NCBI RefSeq assembly: GCF_000511955.1
Contig: NZ_AZSU01000002.1
Span: 616,157-680,156, forward strand
Source of the DNA: [Clostridium] ultunense DSM 10521
GTDB taxonomy: Bacteria > Bacillota > Clostridia > Tissierellales > Tepidimicrobiaceae
Length of the DNA: 64,000 nucleotides
Direction: 5' to 3'
The translations under genes were made by a program, and so were the position numbers. Positions 9,215 to 22,792 of the stretch are shown piece after piece. The notes below the pieces were generated by a model. It was not told the origin of the DNA, did no database searches, and saw only the letters and a list, made by a program, of their open reading frames with translations. Position 1 is the stretch's first letter. Each line of letters begins with the position of its first letter.

Positions 9215-10396
9215 ATGAGAGAAGTTGTTATTGTGTCTGGAGTTAGGACAGCTATAGGAACTTTTGGTGGCAGCTTTAAAGATGTATCTGCAGTGGCATT
9301 AGGTACTGTTGCAGTTAAAGAAGCCATGAAGAGGGCCAATATTGCACCAGATATGGTAGATGAAGTTATATTTGGAAACGTATTGCAAGCGGGATTAGGC
9401 CAAAATGTAGCAAGACAGGTTTCTATCCACTCTGGAATTCCTATGGAGGTGCCTTCTTATACTGTAAATAAGGTTTGTGGTTCAGGTCTAAAGACTGTAG
9501 CTTTAGCGGCACAAGCTATAATGGCAGGAGAAGCAGATATCATACTGGCAGGAGGTACTGAGAATATGTCTCAAGCTCCTTACCTATTGAAGAAAGCTAG
9601 ATGGGGACAAAGGATGGGAGATGGAGTAATCGAAGACTATATGGTTAAGGATGGACTCTGGGATATATTCAATGATTACCATATGGGAATTACCGCGGAA
9701 AATATAGCAGAACAATGGAATTTATCTAGGGAAGAACAAGATCAATTTGCTCTTAATAGCCAATTGCGAGCAGAAAAGGCTATAAAGGATGGAAGGTTTA
9801 AAGATGAAATAGTTCCAGTAGAAGTTCCACAAAGAAGAGGAGATCCAATAATTGTAGATACTGATGAGCATCCACGATTTGGTTCAACTATTGAAGGAAT
9901 GGCTAAGTTAAGACCAGCTTTCAAAAAAGATGGTACAGTAACAGCTGGGAATGCATCAGGAATTAATGATGGCGCAGCAGCCTTAGTCCTTATGTCTAAG
10001 GAAAAAGCAGAAGAACTAGGGATTAAACCTTTAGCTACTATTCTATCCTATGCTTCAGCAGGGGTAGATCCTAAGATAATGGGTACAGGTCCTATACCAG
10101 CAACAAAAAAGGCATTAGAAAAGGCTAAAATAGGTGTAGAAGATTTAGACTTAGTGGAGGCAAATGAAGCCTTTGCAGCACAATCATTAGCTGTAGTAAA
10201 GGACTTAGGATTGGACCCAGAAAAGACAAATGTGAATGGAGGAGCCATAGCCTTAGGACATCCAATTGGTGCTTCGGGAGCTAGAATTTTGGTTACTCTA
10301 TTACATGAAATGGACAAAAGAGAAGCTAAAAACGGGCTGGCGACCTTATGTATAGGCGGCGGACAAGGAATAGCTTTAGTGGTTAGAAGAGACTAA
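9215..10396 (+). CDS. thlA: Acetyl-CoA C-acetyltransferase (thiolase)
   Basis: A 393-aa biosynthetic-type thiolase preceded by AGGAGGTAAGATAT. It condenses two acetyl-CoA to acetoacetyl-CoA, or runs in reverse when acetoacetate is degraded. The nucleophilic Cys is in NKVCGSGLK, the active-site His in [11 protein letters not shown], and the second Cys in [16 protein letters not shown] is also present. It is driven by the consensus sigma-54 promoter upstream, and the CoA-transferase pair follows 209 bases downstream, as expected for an ato-like acetoacetate/butyrate module. Whether all three genes share one transcript is unclear because a hairpin lies in the gap. Confidence 0.93.
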   Translation: MREVVIVSGVRTAIGTFGGSFKDVSAVALGTVAVKEAMKRANIAPDMVDEVIFGNVLQAGLGQNVARQVSIHSGIPMEVPSYTVNKVCGSGLKTVALAAQAIMAGEADIILAGGTENMSQAPYLLKKARWGQRMGDGVIEDYMVKDGLWDIFNDYHMGITAENIAEQWNLSREEQDQFALNSQLRAEKAIKDGRFKDEIVPVEVPQRRGDPIIVDTDEHPRFGSTIEGMAKLRPAFKKDGTVTAGNASGINDGAAALVLMSKEKAEELGIKPLATILSYASAGVDPKIMGTGPIPATKKALEKAKIGVEDLDLVEANEAFAAQSLAVVKDLGLDPEKTNVNGGAIALGHPIGASGARILVTLLHEMDKREAKNGLATLCIGGGQGIALVVRRD

Positions 10397-10521
10397 ATAG
10401 TGAAATATATACCTTGCATTATTCGGAAAATGAACAGGTAATAATTATGTAGCCACTATAGCGAACTAAATTGGTTATTGATAAAATGCAAGTTATTTGA
10501 TAAAATTGTAACAAGGGTTTT

Positions 10522-10596
10522 AACAATGTGCAGTTGCTAGGCGACTAACAAGTCGCCTAGTAAGGTTAGTTCTAATTGTACATTGAATTAATTGGA
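10522..10596. repeat. Intergenic palindromic repeat between thlA and the CoA-transferase
   Basis: CTAGGCGACT (10537-10546) and AGTCGCCTAG (10551-10560) form a perfect 10-bp hairpin with an AACA loop, followed by an ATTGTACATTGAATTAATT segment. The hairpin core resembles GGCGAC/GTCGCC hairpins at 21381 and 45958. No T-run follows, so it is not a standard terminator. It may still attenuate expression of the downstream genes. Confidence 0.55.
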
Positions 10597-10605
10597 GGTG
10601 TTTTT

Positions 10606-11262
10606 ATGGAGAAAGTAGTAACTATAGATGAAGCTGTTAGCCATATTAAAGATGGTATGACCATTATGGTTGGCGGATTCTTAAGCTGTGGTACCCCCCA
10701 TAAGCTTGTGGATGCGCTAGTAAAAAAAGGTGTTAAAGATTTAACATTAATTTGTAATGATTCAGGCTTCGTCGATTCAGGAGTGGGAAAGCTAGTTGTA
10801 AATAAGCAGATTAAAAAATTAATAGCTTCCCATGTGGGAACTAACAAGGAAACGGGGAATCAAATGAATTCTGGCGAAATGGAGGTTGTTTTAGTACCTC
10901 AAGGAACTTTAGCAGAACAAATAAGAGCTGCTGGTGCTGGTCTTGGAGGCATATTGACTCCAACAGGCGTAGGAACGGTTGTAGAAGAAGGAAAAGAAAA
11001 GATAGAAATAGACGGAAAAGAATATCTATTAGAATTACCTTTAAAAGCGGATGTAGCACTATTGCTTGGACATACTGTAGATAAGGCTGGCAATGTAGTC
11101 TATTATGGCGCTACAAGAAACTTTAATACCCTTATGGCTACTGCTGCGGACACGGTAATCGTTGAAGCTGAAAACCTGGTAGAAGTAGGGGAAATAGATC
11201 AAAACCATGTTGTTACTCCTGGATTATTTATTGATTATATTGCTGTTGGAGGTGACAAATAA
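10606..11262 (+). CDS. atoD: 3-oxoacid/acetoacetate CoA-transferase subunit A
   Basis: A 218-aa alpha subunit of a family I CoA-transferase. The ATG at 10606 follows [23 protein letters not shown] is the glycine-rich CoA-binding segment, and [23 protein letters not shown] is the typical central block. The enzyme exchanges CoA between acetoacetyl-CoA and a short-chain acid. Its stop codon overlaps the start of the beta subunit by one base, giving stoichiometric coupled translation. With the thiolase and the sigma-54 activator it makes an ato-like unit, so acetoacetate or a related acid could be the inducer (inference). Confidence 0.88.
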   Translation: MEKVVTIDEAVSHIKDGMTIMVGGFLSCGTPHKLVDALVKKGVKDLTLICNDSGFVDSGVGKLVVNKQIKKLIASHVGTNKETGNQMNSGEMEVVLVPQGTLAEQIRAAGAGLGGILTPTGVGTVVEEGKEKIEIDGKEYLLELPLKADVALLLGHTVDKAGNVVYYGATRNFNTLMATAADTVIVEAENLVEVGEIDQNHVVTPGLFIDYIAVGGDK

Positions 11263-11921
11263 TGGATAGAGCTAAAATAAAAGAAATAATAGCTAAAAGG
11301 GTAGCTAAAGAATTAAAGGATGGAGATATAGTAAATTTAGGTATTGGACTACCTACTATGGTGGCTAACTATGTTCCAGAAGATATGAATGTTTTATTCC
11401 AGTCGGAAAACGGTTTCGTTGGATTAGGACCTGCCCCTGCAGAAGGGGAAGAAGATGAATATATAGTTAACGCTGGAGGTCAACAAGTGACCATATTGCC
11501 CGGAGGAGCTTTCTTTGACTCTTCTATATCTTTTGGAATCATCCGCGGAGGTCATGTGGACGTAACGGTTTTAGGTGCCTTACAAGTAGATGAAGAAGGG
11601 AATTTAGCCAATTGGATGATACCAGGAAAGATGGTACCAGGAATGGGTGGCGCCATGGACTTAGTAGTAGGAGCTAAAAAAGTAATTATTGCTATGGAGC
11701 ATACGGTAAAAGGAAACCATAAAATACTTAAAAAATGCAACTTGCCTTTAACAGCTGCAAAAGAAGTAGATATGATAGTAACTGAAATGGGAGTAATGGA
11801 AATAACAGATGAGGGTATAGTATTAAAGGAAATCAATCCAGAGTTTACCGTAGACCAGGTTCAAGAAGCCACAGAAGCTAAATTGATAATAGCAGAAGAT
11901 TTAGTTGAAATGGAAGTATAA
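11262..11921 (+). CDS. atoA: 3-oxoacid/acetoacetate CoA-transferase subunit B
   Basis: A 219-aa beta subunit. The catalytic Glu is in [11 protein letters not shown], and [14 protein letters not shown] and [14 protein letters not shown] are standard family blocks. It starts within the stop codon of the alpha subunit (TAATG). The partner specificity (acetoacetate, butyrate, acetate or beta-keto acids from amino-acid breakdown) cannot be fixed from sequence. A strong terminator follows five bases after its stop codon and closes this unit before the atp operon. Confidence 0.88.
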   Translation: MDRAKIKEIIAKRVAKELKDGDIVNLGIGLPTMVANYVPEDMNVLFQSENGFVGLGPAPAEGEEDEYIVNAGGQQVTILPGGAFFDSSISFGIIRGGHVDVTVLGALQVDEEGNLANWMIPGKMVPGMGGAMDLVVGAKKVIIAMEHTVKGNHKILKKCNLPLTAAKEVDMIVTEMGVMEITDEGIVLKEINPEFTVDQVQEATEAKLIIAEDLVEMEV

Positions 11922-11925
11922 AAAG

Positions 11926-11949
11926 AACCCCAGCTATGGGGTTTTTTTT
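11926..11949 (+). terminator. Terminator after the CoA-transferase pair
   Basis: AACCCC and GGGGTT arms around an AGCTAT loop are followed by a run of T's. Confidence 0.85.
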
Positions 11950-12060
11950 ACTAATAAATATTTGCAATTTTATTGAATTTAAAGTATATTTATATTATAT
12001 GAATTTTTAAGGTTAAAGTATAGTTATATATTTAACAAACTATTGTTTGGAGTGTTTTGT

Positions 12061-12288
12061 TTGAATAGAAAGAATAATAAAAACATGCTTCAAAACTTAA
12101 GTTTAATAACCCAAGTAGGCTTATCTATTATAACTCCTATAATTGTAGGAGTATATTTAGGTGGATTTATTGATAGGAAAGTTGGCACGGATATGGTATT
12201 TACTTTAATATTTATCATATTGGGAGCAGGAGCAGGTTTTTTAAATTTATTCAAACTAGCAGATAAAAATAAAAACAATAGGAAGTGA
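12061..12288 (+). CDS. atpZ: AtpZ/AtpI-family F-ATPase accessory membrane protein
   Basis: A 75-aa protein with two predicted membrane helices (about 20-42 and 48-66). The TTG at 12061 is preferred because it sits six bases after GGAGTG; the upstream in-frame TTG at 12043 has no site. ITPIIVGVYLGGFIDRK and LGAGAGFLNLFKL fit the small AtpZ-type family encoded at the head of many atp operons and proposed to act with AtpI in Mg2+/Ca2+ transport or rotor assembly. It is the first gene of the atp operon. Confidence 0.72.
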   Translation: MNRKNNKNMLQNLSLITQVGLSIITPIIVGVYLGGFIDRKVGTDMVFTLIFIILGAGAGFLNLFKLADKNKNNRK

Positions 12289-12289
12289 A

Positions 12290-12679
12290 ATGATGTTTAA
12301 TGACGAAAATTTAGTATTCCATATAATTAGGAAAACTGTTGTATATAGCTTGATTATTATAGGAATAATGTTTATAGGACTAAAAGATGCAAAACCTTAT
12401 GTTTTAGGTTTTATCTTTGGAACAACTATAGGTATTTTAGGGTTTAAATTAATTGAAAAGACTGCTAAAAGAGCAGTGACTATGGAATCATCAAAGGCTT
12501 ATACTTACTCAATATTCCATTATTTCATTAGGTATTCTATTTACGCAATAGTCCTAATTATAGCAGCTATTGCCGATTATTTAAATTTTTTCACAACTGT
12601 ACTTGGTCTTTTTATGATAAAGATGGTAATTGTTATTTCTGCGTTCATTAATACTAATTATAAAAAAAATAAAGATTAA
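12290..12679 (+). CDS. atpI: ATP synthase subunit I
   Basis: A 129-aa four-helix membrane protein placed between atpZ and atpB, the usual position of AtpI. AtpI helps assemble the c-ring and is not part of the finished enzyme. The start has two adjacent ATGs (12290 and 12293) after GGAAGTG; either is possible. Sequence conservation of this family is poor, so the call rests on length, hydrophobicity and position. Confidence 0.72.
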   Translation: MMFNDENLVFHIIRKTVVYSLIIIGIMFIGLKDAKPYVLGFIFGTTIGILGFKLIEKTAKRAVTMESSKAYTYSIFHYFIRYSIYAIVLIIAAIADYLNFFTTVLGLFMIKMVIVISAFINTNYKKNKD

Positions 12680-12740
12680 TCACATTCAAGAAATTTGCTA
12701 TACTATTATATAGGAAAGGAAGAAAGGAGGTTGAAGATAC

Positions 12741-13412
12741 TTGAAAATAGAATTTACATTAAATATATTTGGTAAATCCATCTTTATACCAGATACTATT
12801 GTTAATGTATATTTAGTAGTAATAATATTACTTGTTTTAGCGGCAATAGTAAATAAAAAGGTCAAACAAGCAAGTGCAGATGAGAAGCCTTCAAATTTCC
12901 TTAATGTGATTGAACTAGCTGTTGAAGCAGTCCAAAATTTAGTCAAACAGACTATGGGGGCTAAACATTTAAGGTTTGCACCTTTTATATTTAGTCTTAT
13001 GGCATTTTTATTGTTTGCCAATCTATTTGGATTATTAGGATTTACACCGCCTACTTCTGATTATAGTGTAACCTTGACCTTAGCATTAATAACTTTTACA
13101 TTAACCCAATTCTATGGATTAAAAAACAATGGTATTTTAGGTTACCTAAAGGGGTTCACTGAGCCTATGGCTTTTTTGACTCCTTTAAATGTAATAGGTG
13201 AATTAGCTAACCCTATATCTTTATCTTTCCGTTTATTTGGAAATATTTTAAGTGGGGTAATTATAATGGGATTATTATACCAGGCTTTAGGTTTAATAGC
13301 ACCAATAATAACTCCACCGTTACATGCTTATTTTGACCTGTTTTCAGGTGTATTACAAACATTTATCTTTTCTATGCTAACCATGATATTTATTGGTGGC
13401 AATTTAGATTAA
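12741..13412 (+). CDS. atpB: F-type ATP synthase subunit a
   Basis: A 223-aa polytopic membrane protein forming the ion half-channels of Fo. The TTG at 12741 follows AAAGGAGG. The conserved stator block NPISLSFRLFGNILSG contains the essential Arg facing the c-ring carboxylate. SLMAFLLFANLFGLLGFTPPTSDYSVTL is the second family landmark. Shorter than the E. coli subunit, as is common in clostridia. A pairing with the Na+-type c subunit downstream is expected. Confidence 0.92.
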   Translation: MKIEFTLNIFGKSIFIPDTIVNVYLVVIILLVLAAIVNKKVKQASADEKPSNFLNVIELAVEAVQNLVKQTMGAKHLRFAPFIFSLMAFLLFANLFGLLGFTPPTSDYSVTLTLALITFTLTQFYGLKNNGILGYLKGFTEPMAFLTPLNVIGELANPISLSFRLFGNILSGVIIMGLLYQALGLIAPIITPPLHAYFDLFSGVLQTFIFSMLTMIFIGGNLD

Positions 13413-13730
<318 letters not shown>

Positions 13731-13796
13731 GGAGAAGGGTTCCCAAATATATAGGAGCCCAATCTCTAATACCCCTTATAAAAAGGAGGCTTAGTT

Positions 13797-14306
13797 ATGT
13801 TTGATGTAAGGGTAATACCAGAACTCTCATCGATGATCTTAACCCTATTAGCGGTTTTGATATTATTTTGGGGTCTTTCAAAATTATTATATAAACCAGT
13901 TTCTAAGATTCTTAACGAAAGAAAAGAAAAGATTCAAAATGATATAGATGGAGCAAAAGTATTAAAAGAAGAAGCAGCTACATTGAAATCTGAATATGAA
14001 TCCAAGCTTCTAGATGCTAGAAAGGAAACACAGGAAATAATTGAAAGTGGAAGAAAACGAGGAGAAGAAATAAAAGAAGATATAATAGCTGAAGCAAAGA
14101 AGGAAGCAGAAAATATTGTTGAGAAAGCAAAAAGGGAGATCCAAGCTGAAAGGGAAAAGGCCCTTTTGGATGTAAAGATGCAGGCAGGCGAGATGGCAGT
14201 TTTAATTGCTTCTAAGATAATTGAAAAGGATGTAGACTTAGCTTCTCAACAGGACTTAATTGAAAAATTTGTGGATGAGGTAGGTACGAGAGAATGGCAA
14301 AATTAG
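13797..14306 (+). CDS. atpF: F-type ATP synthase subunit b
   Basis: A 169-aa peripheral-stalk subunit: one N-terminal membrane helix (about 8-30) followed by a long charged alpha-helix (about 35-150) rich in E, K and A that dimerises and contacts F1. Preceded by AAAAGGAGG. It overlaps atpH by 13 bases. A 66-base spacer with weak dyad symmetry separates it from atpE and may shield the abundant atpE message. Confidence 0.9.
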   Translation: MFDVRVIPELSSMILTLLAVLILFWGLSKLLYKPVSKILNERKEKIQNDIDGAKVLKEEAATLKSEYESKLLDARKETQEIIESGRKRGEEIKEDIIAEAKKEAENIVEKAKREIQAEREKALLDVKMQAGEMAVLIASKIIEKDVDLASQQDLIEKFVDEVGTREWQN

Positions 14307-14836
14307 TAGGTAAAAGGTATGCTGAAGCTCTCTTTGAAGCTGGTTTAGAATTGAACAAATTGGAAGATTTTAAAGAGGATATAGAAAATGTTTCAAAGGT
14401 TTTGAGGACAGAAATAGACCTTCAAAAGATACTCAATCATCCGAAGATTTCAAAGGATGAGAAAAAAGATCTATTATCCTCAATATTTAGGGGAAAGGTA
14501 TCAGAAGAGATACTTAATTTTCTATATATTATTGTAGATAAAAGAAGAGAAGGATCTATGATTGAAATATCTAAGGAATTTGAAGAACTATTTAATGAAC
14601 ATAAAAATATTTTAGAGGTAACTGCTATAACAGCAGTGGATATGGATAAGAAGCTTAAAAACAAATTAGCTCAAGTACTTAGCAATAAAACCAATAAGAC
14701 TATAATATTAAACAATGTTGTAGATAGAGATATAATAGGAGGAGTTCTTTTAAAAGTTGAAAACAAAATTATAGATGGAACTATAAGAGGACAGTTACAA
14801 AGTATAGAAAAAACGATAAAAGGCGCAACATTATAG
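14294..14836 (+). CDS. atpH: F-type ATP synthase subunit delta
   Basis: A 180-aa stator subunit joining the b dimer to the alpha subunits. KRYAEALFEAG at the N terminus and the C-terminal DRDIIGGVLLKVENKIIDGTIRGQL are the standard family signatures. Starts inside atpF, so translation is coupled. Confidence 0.92.
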   Translation: MAKLVGKRYAEALFEAGLELNKLEDFKEDIENVSKVLRTEIDLQKILNHPKISKDEKKDLLSSIFRGKVSEEILNFLYIIVDKRREGSMIEISKEFEELFNEHKNILEVTAITAVDMDKKLKNKLAQVLSNKTNKTIILNNVVDRDIIGGVLLKVENKIIDGTIRGQLQSIEKTIKGATL

Positions 14837-16357
<1,521 letters not shown>

Positions 16358-16387
16358 TATTCCCTTAATAATTTGGGGGTGGAATAA

Positions 16388-18662
<2,275 letters not shown>

Positions 18663-18664
18663 TT

Positions 18665-19090
18665 ATGGGTTTTATGCTTGAAATAGTTACCCCAGATAGG
18701 AATTTTTTCTCCGATGAAGTAGATATGGTCATTGTGAGAGGAATAGAAGGGGATTTGGCCGTTTTAGAAAATCGAGCACCTCTATTAACTCCCCTTGCCA
18801 TAGGGAAGGTAAGAATAACTAAGGATGAAAAGAAAAGAGTAGCTGCAATAGTAGATGGTTATATCTCCGTTCAAAAAGATAAAACTACAATAATTACAGA
18901 TTCTGCCGAATGGCCTGAAGAAATAGACATAGAGAGGGCAGAAAGAGCAAAGATAAGAGCAGAGAAGCGTATAAAGGAAAAACCTGAAGGATTAGACATT
19001 GTAAGAGCTGAAAATGCCCTAAAGAGAGCATTAAATAGGTTAGAAGTGGCAAACATTAAAAAAATTAACGATGAAAATTTTAACCAATAA
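18665..19090 (+). CDS. atpC: F-type ATP synthase subunit epsilon
   Basis: A 141-aa subunit: N-terminal beta sandwich (EIVTPDRNFFSDEVDMV, RGIEGDLAVLENRAPLLT) and a C-terminal helical hairpin rich in R, A and E that regulates ATP hydrolysis. Starts two bases after atpD. Last gene of the atp operon; a terminator follows. Confidence 0.93.
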   Translation: MGFMLEIVTPDRNFFSDEVDMVIVRGIEGDLAVLENRAPLLTPLAIGKVRITKDEKKRVAAIVDGYISVQKDKTTIITDSAEWPEEIDIERAERAKIRAEKRIKEKPEGLDIVRAENALKRALNRLEVANIKKINDENFNQ

Positions 19091-19101
19091 GGTATAAAAA
19101 G

Positions 19102-19147
19102 TACCCTTTCTTGGTAATACTTTTATCATAAGGAAAGGGTATTTTTT
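19102..19147 (+). terminator. Terminator of the atp operon
   Basis: TACCCTTTC (19102-19110) and GAAAGGGTA (19133-19141) form a 9-bp stem, followed by TTTTTT. Confidence 0.8.
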
Positions 19148-19224
19148 AATGATAAAAATGTTTTGTCCCCCTTTACATTTTTATTTAAATACCCTTCTCC
19201 TTAAAAATAATTGGAGGTAAGGGT

Positions 19225-20022
19225 ATGAAAAAAAATGGGAAATTTTTTATGATGGGAATAATTTTATTTTTATTAATACCTATATTTGGATTTAGTGTAG
19301 ATCAATATGAAGAAAGGGATCTATTAATAGGTGTTTTAGAAGAGACGGGAGCCACCTTTTTAGAAGGGGATATAAGTTTAGGTGGAACAATTCTTGATAG
19401 ATTTATAGGGTATGAAGAAATTAAAGATATTGGAAATAATCTTAGAAATAATTTGGAAATTAAAGGTAACTTAATAGAAAGTGGAAGCCTATATGAAGGG
19501 GTAGAAGGAGACTATTATTGGGAAGAAATCGTTGAAGAAGAGGGATTTCTTCAACTTATGATTCAAGGATTGGATAGCTATAATAATATAGTAACTATTA
19601 CATTATCCTCCTATGAAGATGTAGACCTAGGTCCAGGTGAAACAACTCTTTTCATAAATTTAATAAATAAGGAGCAATTTGTTGAAATTAATGATATAAT
19701 AGTAAAGGTGGAAAAAATTTTCGATGAATATGGAAAACCTGTGAATATTACTACTTGTGTTATTGGAACCTTTGATGGGTATATGGATTTAAGAGAGAAT
19801 GAAAAAAGAATACTGGGAGTGGCTAGAGCAATAAAGGGGAAAATTGTTGAAGAATATAAAGAAGACGGGGTTTTAAGCCTTTCAATCTTCACTCCCTATA
19901 TTGAGGAATATGTATTCACAGGGAACAAAAAAATGAATATGAATATTGCGGTCCGATTTAATGAATACGAAGATAGGACCTATATTTGGATAGGAACACC
20001 TATAATAACTGTAGGCTACTAG
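19225..20022 (+). CDS. ywmB: YwmB-like exported protein (TATA-box-binding-fold family)
   Basis: A 265-aa protein with an N-terminal signal/anchor sequence (about 1-25) and an acidic globular body. It matches YwmB in position, size and general composition: the gene directly precedes murA and spoIID, as in Bacillus. YwmB has a TBP-like fold and no established role; an envelope function during sporulation or wall synthesis is only a guess from the neighbours. Preceded by GGAGGTAAGGGT and separated from the atp operon by a terminator. Confidence 0.7.
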   Translation: MKKNGKFFMMGIILFLLIPIFGFSVDQYEERDLLIGVLEETGATFLEGDISLGGTILDRFIGYEEIKDIGNNLRNNLEIKGNLIESGSLYEGVEGDYYWEEIVEEEGFLQLMIQGLDSYNNIVTITLSSYEDVDLGPGETTLFINLINKEQFVEINDIIVKVEKIFDEYGKPVNITTCVIGTFDGYMDLRENEKRILGVARAIKGKIVEEYKEDGVLSLSIFTPYIEEYVFTGNKKMNMNIAVRFNEYEDRTYIWIGTPIITVGY

Positions 20023-20040
20023 AATTAGGAGGGGATTTAT

Positions 20041-21291
20041 TTGAATAAGATAATGGTGGAGAAGAGTCCTCCATTAAGGGGAAATGTAAGAATAAGTGGA
20101 GCAAAAAATTCTGCATTGCCGATTTTGGCAGCTTCTTTATTGGGAACGGAGGATATTATTCTCGAAGATGTACCAAAGCTTAAGGATGTAGAAGTTATAT
20201 GTGAGGTTTTATCATCTTTAGGGGCAAAAGTGGAGTTTTTAGATAAAGGAATTATAAAGATTAATTCTAAGGATATAAACAATTATGAAACCCCCTATGA
20301 ATTGATGAGCAAGATGAGAGCTTCTTTTCTTGTAATGGGACCTTTATTGACCAGGCTTGGGAAAACTAAAACATCCTTGCCTGGAGGATGTGCAATAGGG
20401 ACTAGGCCTATAGATTTACATTTAAAAGGCTTTAGAGCTTTAGGGGCAGAAATAGATGTAGATCATGGTAATATTGGTGCTTATGCAGATAGATTAGTTG
20501 GAGATAGAATCTACTTAGATTTTCCAAGCGTTGGGGCCACTGAAAATATTATGATGGCTGCAGTAATGGCGGAAGGAGAAACCATAATAGATAATGCAGC
20601 TATGGAACCTGAGATAGTGGATTTGGCCAATTTTCTTAATAAATTAGGGGCAGATATTAAAGGGGCTGGAACTAGCAGTATTAGAATAAAAGGTGTCAAA
20701 GAACTAGGTGGAGCTACCCATTCTATTATTCCAGATAGGATTGAAGCAGGAACCTTTATGGTAGCAGCAGCTATTACTAAAGGAGATATTGTTGTAGAAA
20801 ATGTTATAACTAGCCATATTAAGCCTGTAATTGCAAAATTAAGAGAGGCCGGATGTCAAATATACGAAAATGGGGATAAAGTAAGGGTAATAGGAGCTGA
20901 TGAAATAAAAGCTGTAGATATAAAAACTTTACCCTATCCAGGATTTCCTACGGATATGCAGGCACAATTTATGTCCCTTATGAGCGTTTCCCAAGGGACA
21001 AGTGTAATTATTGAAACGGTCTTTGAAAACAGGTTTATGCATGTAGATGAATTGAAGAGAATGGGTGCAGATATTAAAATAGATGGTAGATCTGCAATCA
21101 TTCAAGGGGTAGACAGTTTAATGTCAGCTCCAGTAAAGGCTACAGATTTAAGAGCAGGGGCTGCATTAGTATTGGCAGGCTTAGTTTCTGATGGAGTTAC
21201 AGAAATAGGAGATATTTATCATATAGATAGAGGATATGATAATATAGAAGAAAAGATAACCAAATTAGGAGCTAAGATATATAGGGTTTAA
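20041..21291 (+). CDS. murA: UDP-N-acetylglucosamine 1-carboxyvinyltransferase
   Basis: A 416-aa enzyme adding enolpyruvate from PEP to UDP-GlcNAc, the first committed step of peptidoglycan synthesis. The TTG start follows GGAGGGGATTTAT. The Cys in PGGCAIGTRPIDLHLKG is the fosfomycin-reactive Cys (C115 in E. coli). GAKNSALPILAASLL, DLRAGAALVLAGL and YPGFPTDMQAQ are conserved blocks. A repeat element follows immediately after the stop. Confidence 0.95.
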   Translation: MNKIMVEKSPPLRGNVRISGAKNSALPILAASLLGTEDIILEDVPKLKDVEVICEVLSSLGAKVEFLDKGIIKINSKDINNYETPYELMSKMRASFLVMGPLLTRLGKTKTSLPGGCAIGTRPIDLHLKGFRALGAEIDVDHGNIGAYADRLVGDRIYLDFPSVGATENIMMAAVMAEGETIIDNAAMEPEIVDLANFLNKLGADIKGAGTSSIRIKGVKELGGATHSIIPDRIEAGTFMVAAAITKGDIVVENVITSHIKPVIAKLREAGCQIYENGDKVRVIGADEIKAVDIKTLPYPGFPTDMQAQFMSLMSVSQGTSVIIETVFENRFMHVDELKRMGADIKIDGRSAIIQGVDSLMSAPVKATDLRAGAALVLAGLVSDGVTEIGDIYHIDRGYDNIEEKITKLGAKIYRV

Positions 21292-21292
21292 T

Positions 21293-21410
21293 TAATGGAC
21301 AATTTTGACAGTTCACAATGCATGGTTCACAATTGATAATTCTTGGCGGATGAATTCGCCAATACATATTTAGTAATTATGGGGCGACCAAAGGTCGCCC
21401 CATTTTTATT
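21293..21410. repeat. Dispersed ACAATTG-rich repeat with two hairpins (copy after murA)
   Basis: ATGGACAATTTTGACAG and CACAATTGATAATT precede two hairpins: TTGGCG/CGCCAA arms at 21343-21362 and the 9-bp GGGGCGACC/GGTCGCCCC hairpin at 21381-21401, the latter followed by ATTTTTATTT and so able to act as a terminator. Related copies lie at 10522, 22583, 28231, 36755, 37737, 44895 and 45920. Confidence 0.7.
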
Positions 21411-21571
21411 TAATGCTATTGTATAACCCTGGAACTAGCAGTATAAGACTTACCTTCGAAGGGTATTCCTACTTTCCACTTCTAAATTGGCAATCTAAGA
21501 TGCTTAATCTTGTTATAATTTTATCTTCCCTAGCATATTATATTGTATACTTAAGGCAAGAGGGGGAAAAG

Positions 21572-22609
21572 ATGAGAAAAATCGGAATATATACTGTTGT
21601 GGTTTTGGTAATTATTATTTTTATACCATCCATAATAGTTAAAACTTTTAATTTTGTTCCTAAGGAAAACAAAATGGGGAAGAAAATTGTTAGGTCTCAG
21701 GTAGAGGAAAGTCCTTCTGAAAATGAATTTAATGGGAACATAAAAGTATATGATACTAGGAATCAGCAGGTTATAGATATGGCTTTAGAAGAATATGTAA
21801 AAGGAGTTGTAGCAGCTGAAATGCCTGCTGAATTCCATATTGAAGCCTTAAAAGCTCAAGCCGTGGCTAGCAGAACCTATGCCATAAGTAGGACTTTAAA
21901 ATATAGAGAAGGCCATCCTGATCATATTGAGGCTCCCCTTTGTACAGGCATTCACTGCCAGGCCTATCTTACACTAGAAGAGTTAAACAATATCCATGCC
22001 AAAGATTGGGAGGAAAAATATTGGCCTAAAATTGAAGAAGCAGTTGTTTCAACTAAAGGGCAAATTTTATATTATGGAGGAGAGATAATAGAACCTCTAT
22101 ACCACTCTACCAGTGGAGGGATGACAGAGGATGCTTTAAATGTATTTGCAGTAGATCTACCTTATTTGAAAGCAGTTGAAAGTCCCTATGAGGAAGATGC
22201 TCCTAAATTCAGGAGTTTAATCACAATGACAGGGGATGAATTTGTTGAGAAATTGCTTAAAAAATATCCAGGTTCTAATATTACTAAGGATAATCTAGGG
22301 GAAAAGATTAAGCTAGTAGAAAAAACCCAAAGTGGAAGGATAAAAAAATTAGCCATAGATGGTTCAGTAGTAAATGGCAGGGAAATAAGGGAGTTATTCG
22401 AACTTAATTCTACTAATTTTAAGATAACTTTTAATCCAAAGACCAATATAGTAGATATTGAAACCATAGGTTATGGCCATGGAGTAGGCATGAGTCAATG
22501 GGGAGCTAACGGCATGGCCAAGAATGGCAGGGATTATGAAGAAATATTGAAACATTATTATACGGGCGTAGAATTACATCAAATGACAATGGACAATTTA
22601 AATAATTGA
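21572..22609 (+). CDS. spoIID: Stage II sporulation protein D (SpoIID), lytic transglycosylase of engulfment
   Basis: A 345-aa membrane-anchored peptidoglycan-degrading enzyme needed for forespore engulfment. The ATG at 21572 follows AGAGGGGG and gives a clean N-terminal membrane anchor; the longer frame from 21413 runs into the repeat region. Typical blocks are LEEYVKGVVAAEMPAEFH (catalytic Glu in AAEMP), ALKAQAVASRTYA, YHSTSGGMTEDA and GYGHGVGMSQWGANGMA. The last residues (TMDNLNN) and the stop codon are encoded by a dispersed repeat, so the natural C terminus has been altered. Confidence 0.93.
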   Translation: MRKIGIYTVVVLVIIIFIPSIIVKTFNFVPKENKMGKKIVRSQVEESPSENEFNGNIKVYDTRNQQVIDMALEEYVKGVVAAEMPAEFHIEALKAQAVASRTYAISRTLKYREGHPDHIEAPLCTGIHCQAYLTLEELNNIHAKDWEEKYWPKIEEAVVSTKGQILYYGGEIIEPLYHSTSGGMTEDALNVFAVDLPYLKAVESPYEEDAPKFRSLITMTGDEFVEKLLKKYPGSNITKDNLGEKIKLVEKTQSGRIKKLAIDGSVVNGREIRELFELNSTNFKITFNPKTNIVDIETIGYGHGVGMSQWGANGMAKNGRDYEEILKHYYTGVELHQMTMDNLNN

Positions 22610-22716
22610 ACAATTAATGGTAGGGGCGGATCTGTATATCTGCCCTGTTTATATTTTACTATATTATTTTTAGAACGGGTACATAAAGCGGGCAGACCCA
22701 TGAGTCTGCCCCTATA
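22583..22716. repeat. Dispersed repeat with two GGGCAGA-type hairpins (copy after spoIID)
   Basis: ACAATGGACAATTTAAATAA is followed by a GGGGCGGAT/ATCTGCCC hairpin (22623-22645) and a GGGCAGAC/GTCTGCCC hairpin (22690-22711). The left part overlaps the end of spoIID. Confidence 0.7.
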
Positions 22717-22792
22717 TATTTTTCTGGAAATTTTTATTTATCCATGTATTAAATAGATAAAAGTGGAAATAATACCTAATGGAGGTGGGGGA

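Noticed and set aside
11973..12001. Sigma-A promoter for the atp operon (TTGAAT and TATATG)
   Set aside because: Spacing is acceptable but both boxes are weak in a very AT-rich stretch; not strong enough to list as a feature.
21413..21571. Longer SpoIID start
   Set aside because: The upstream in-frame region has no ribosome-binding site and would place about 50 residues before a normal N-terminal membrane anchor.
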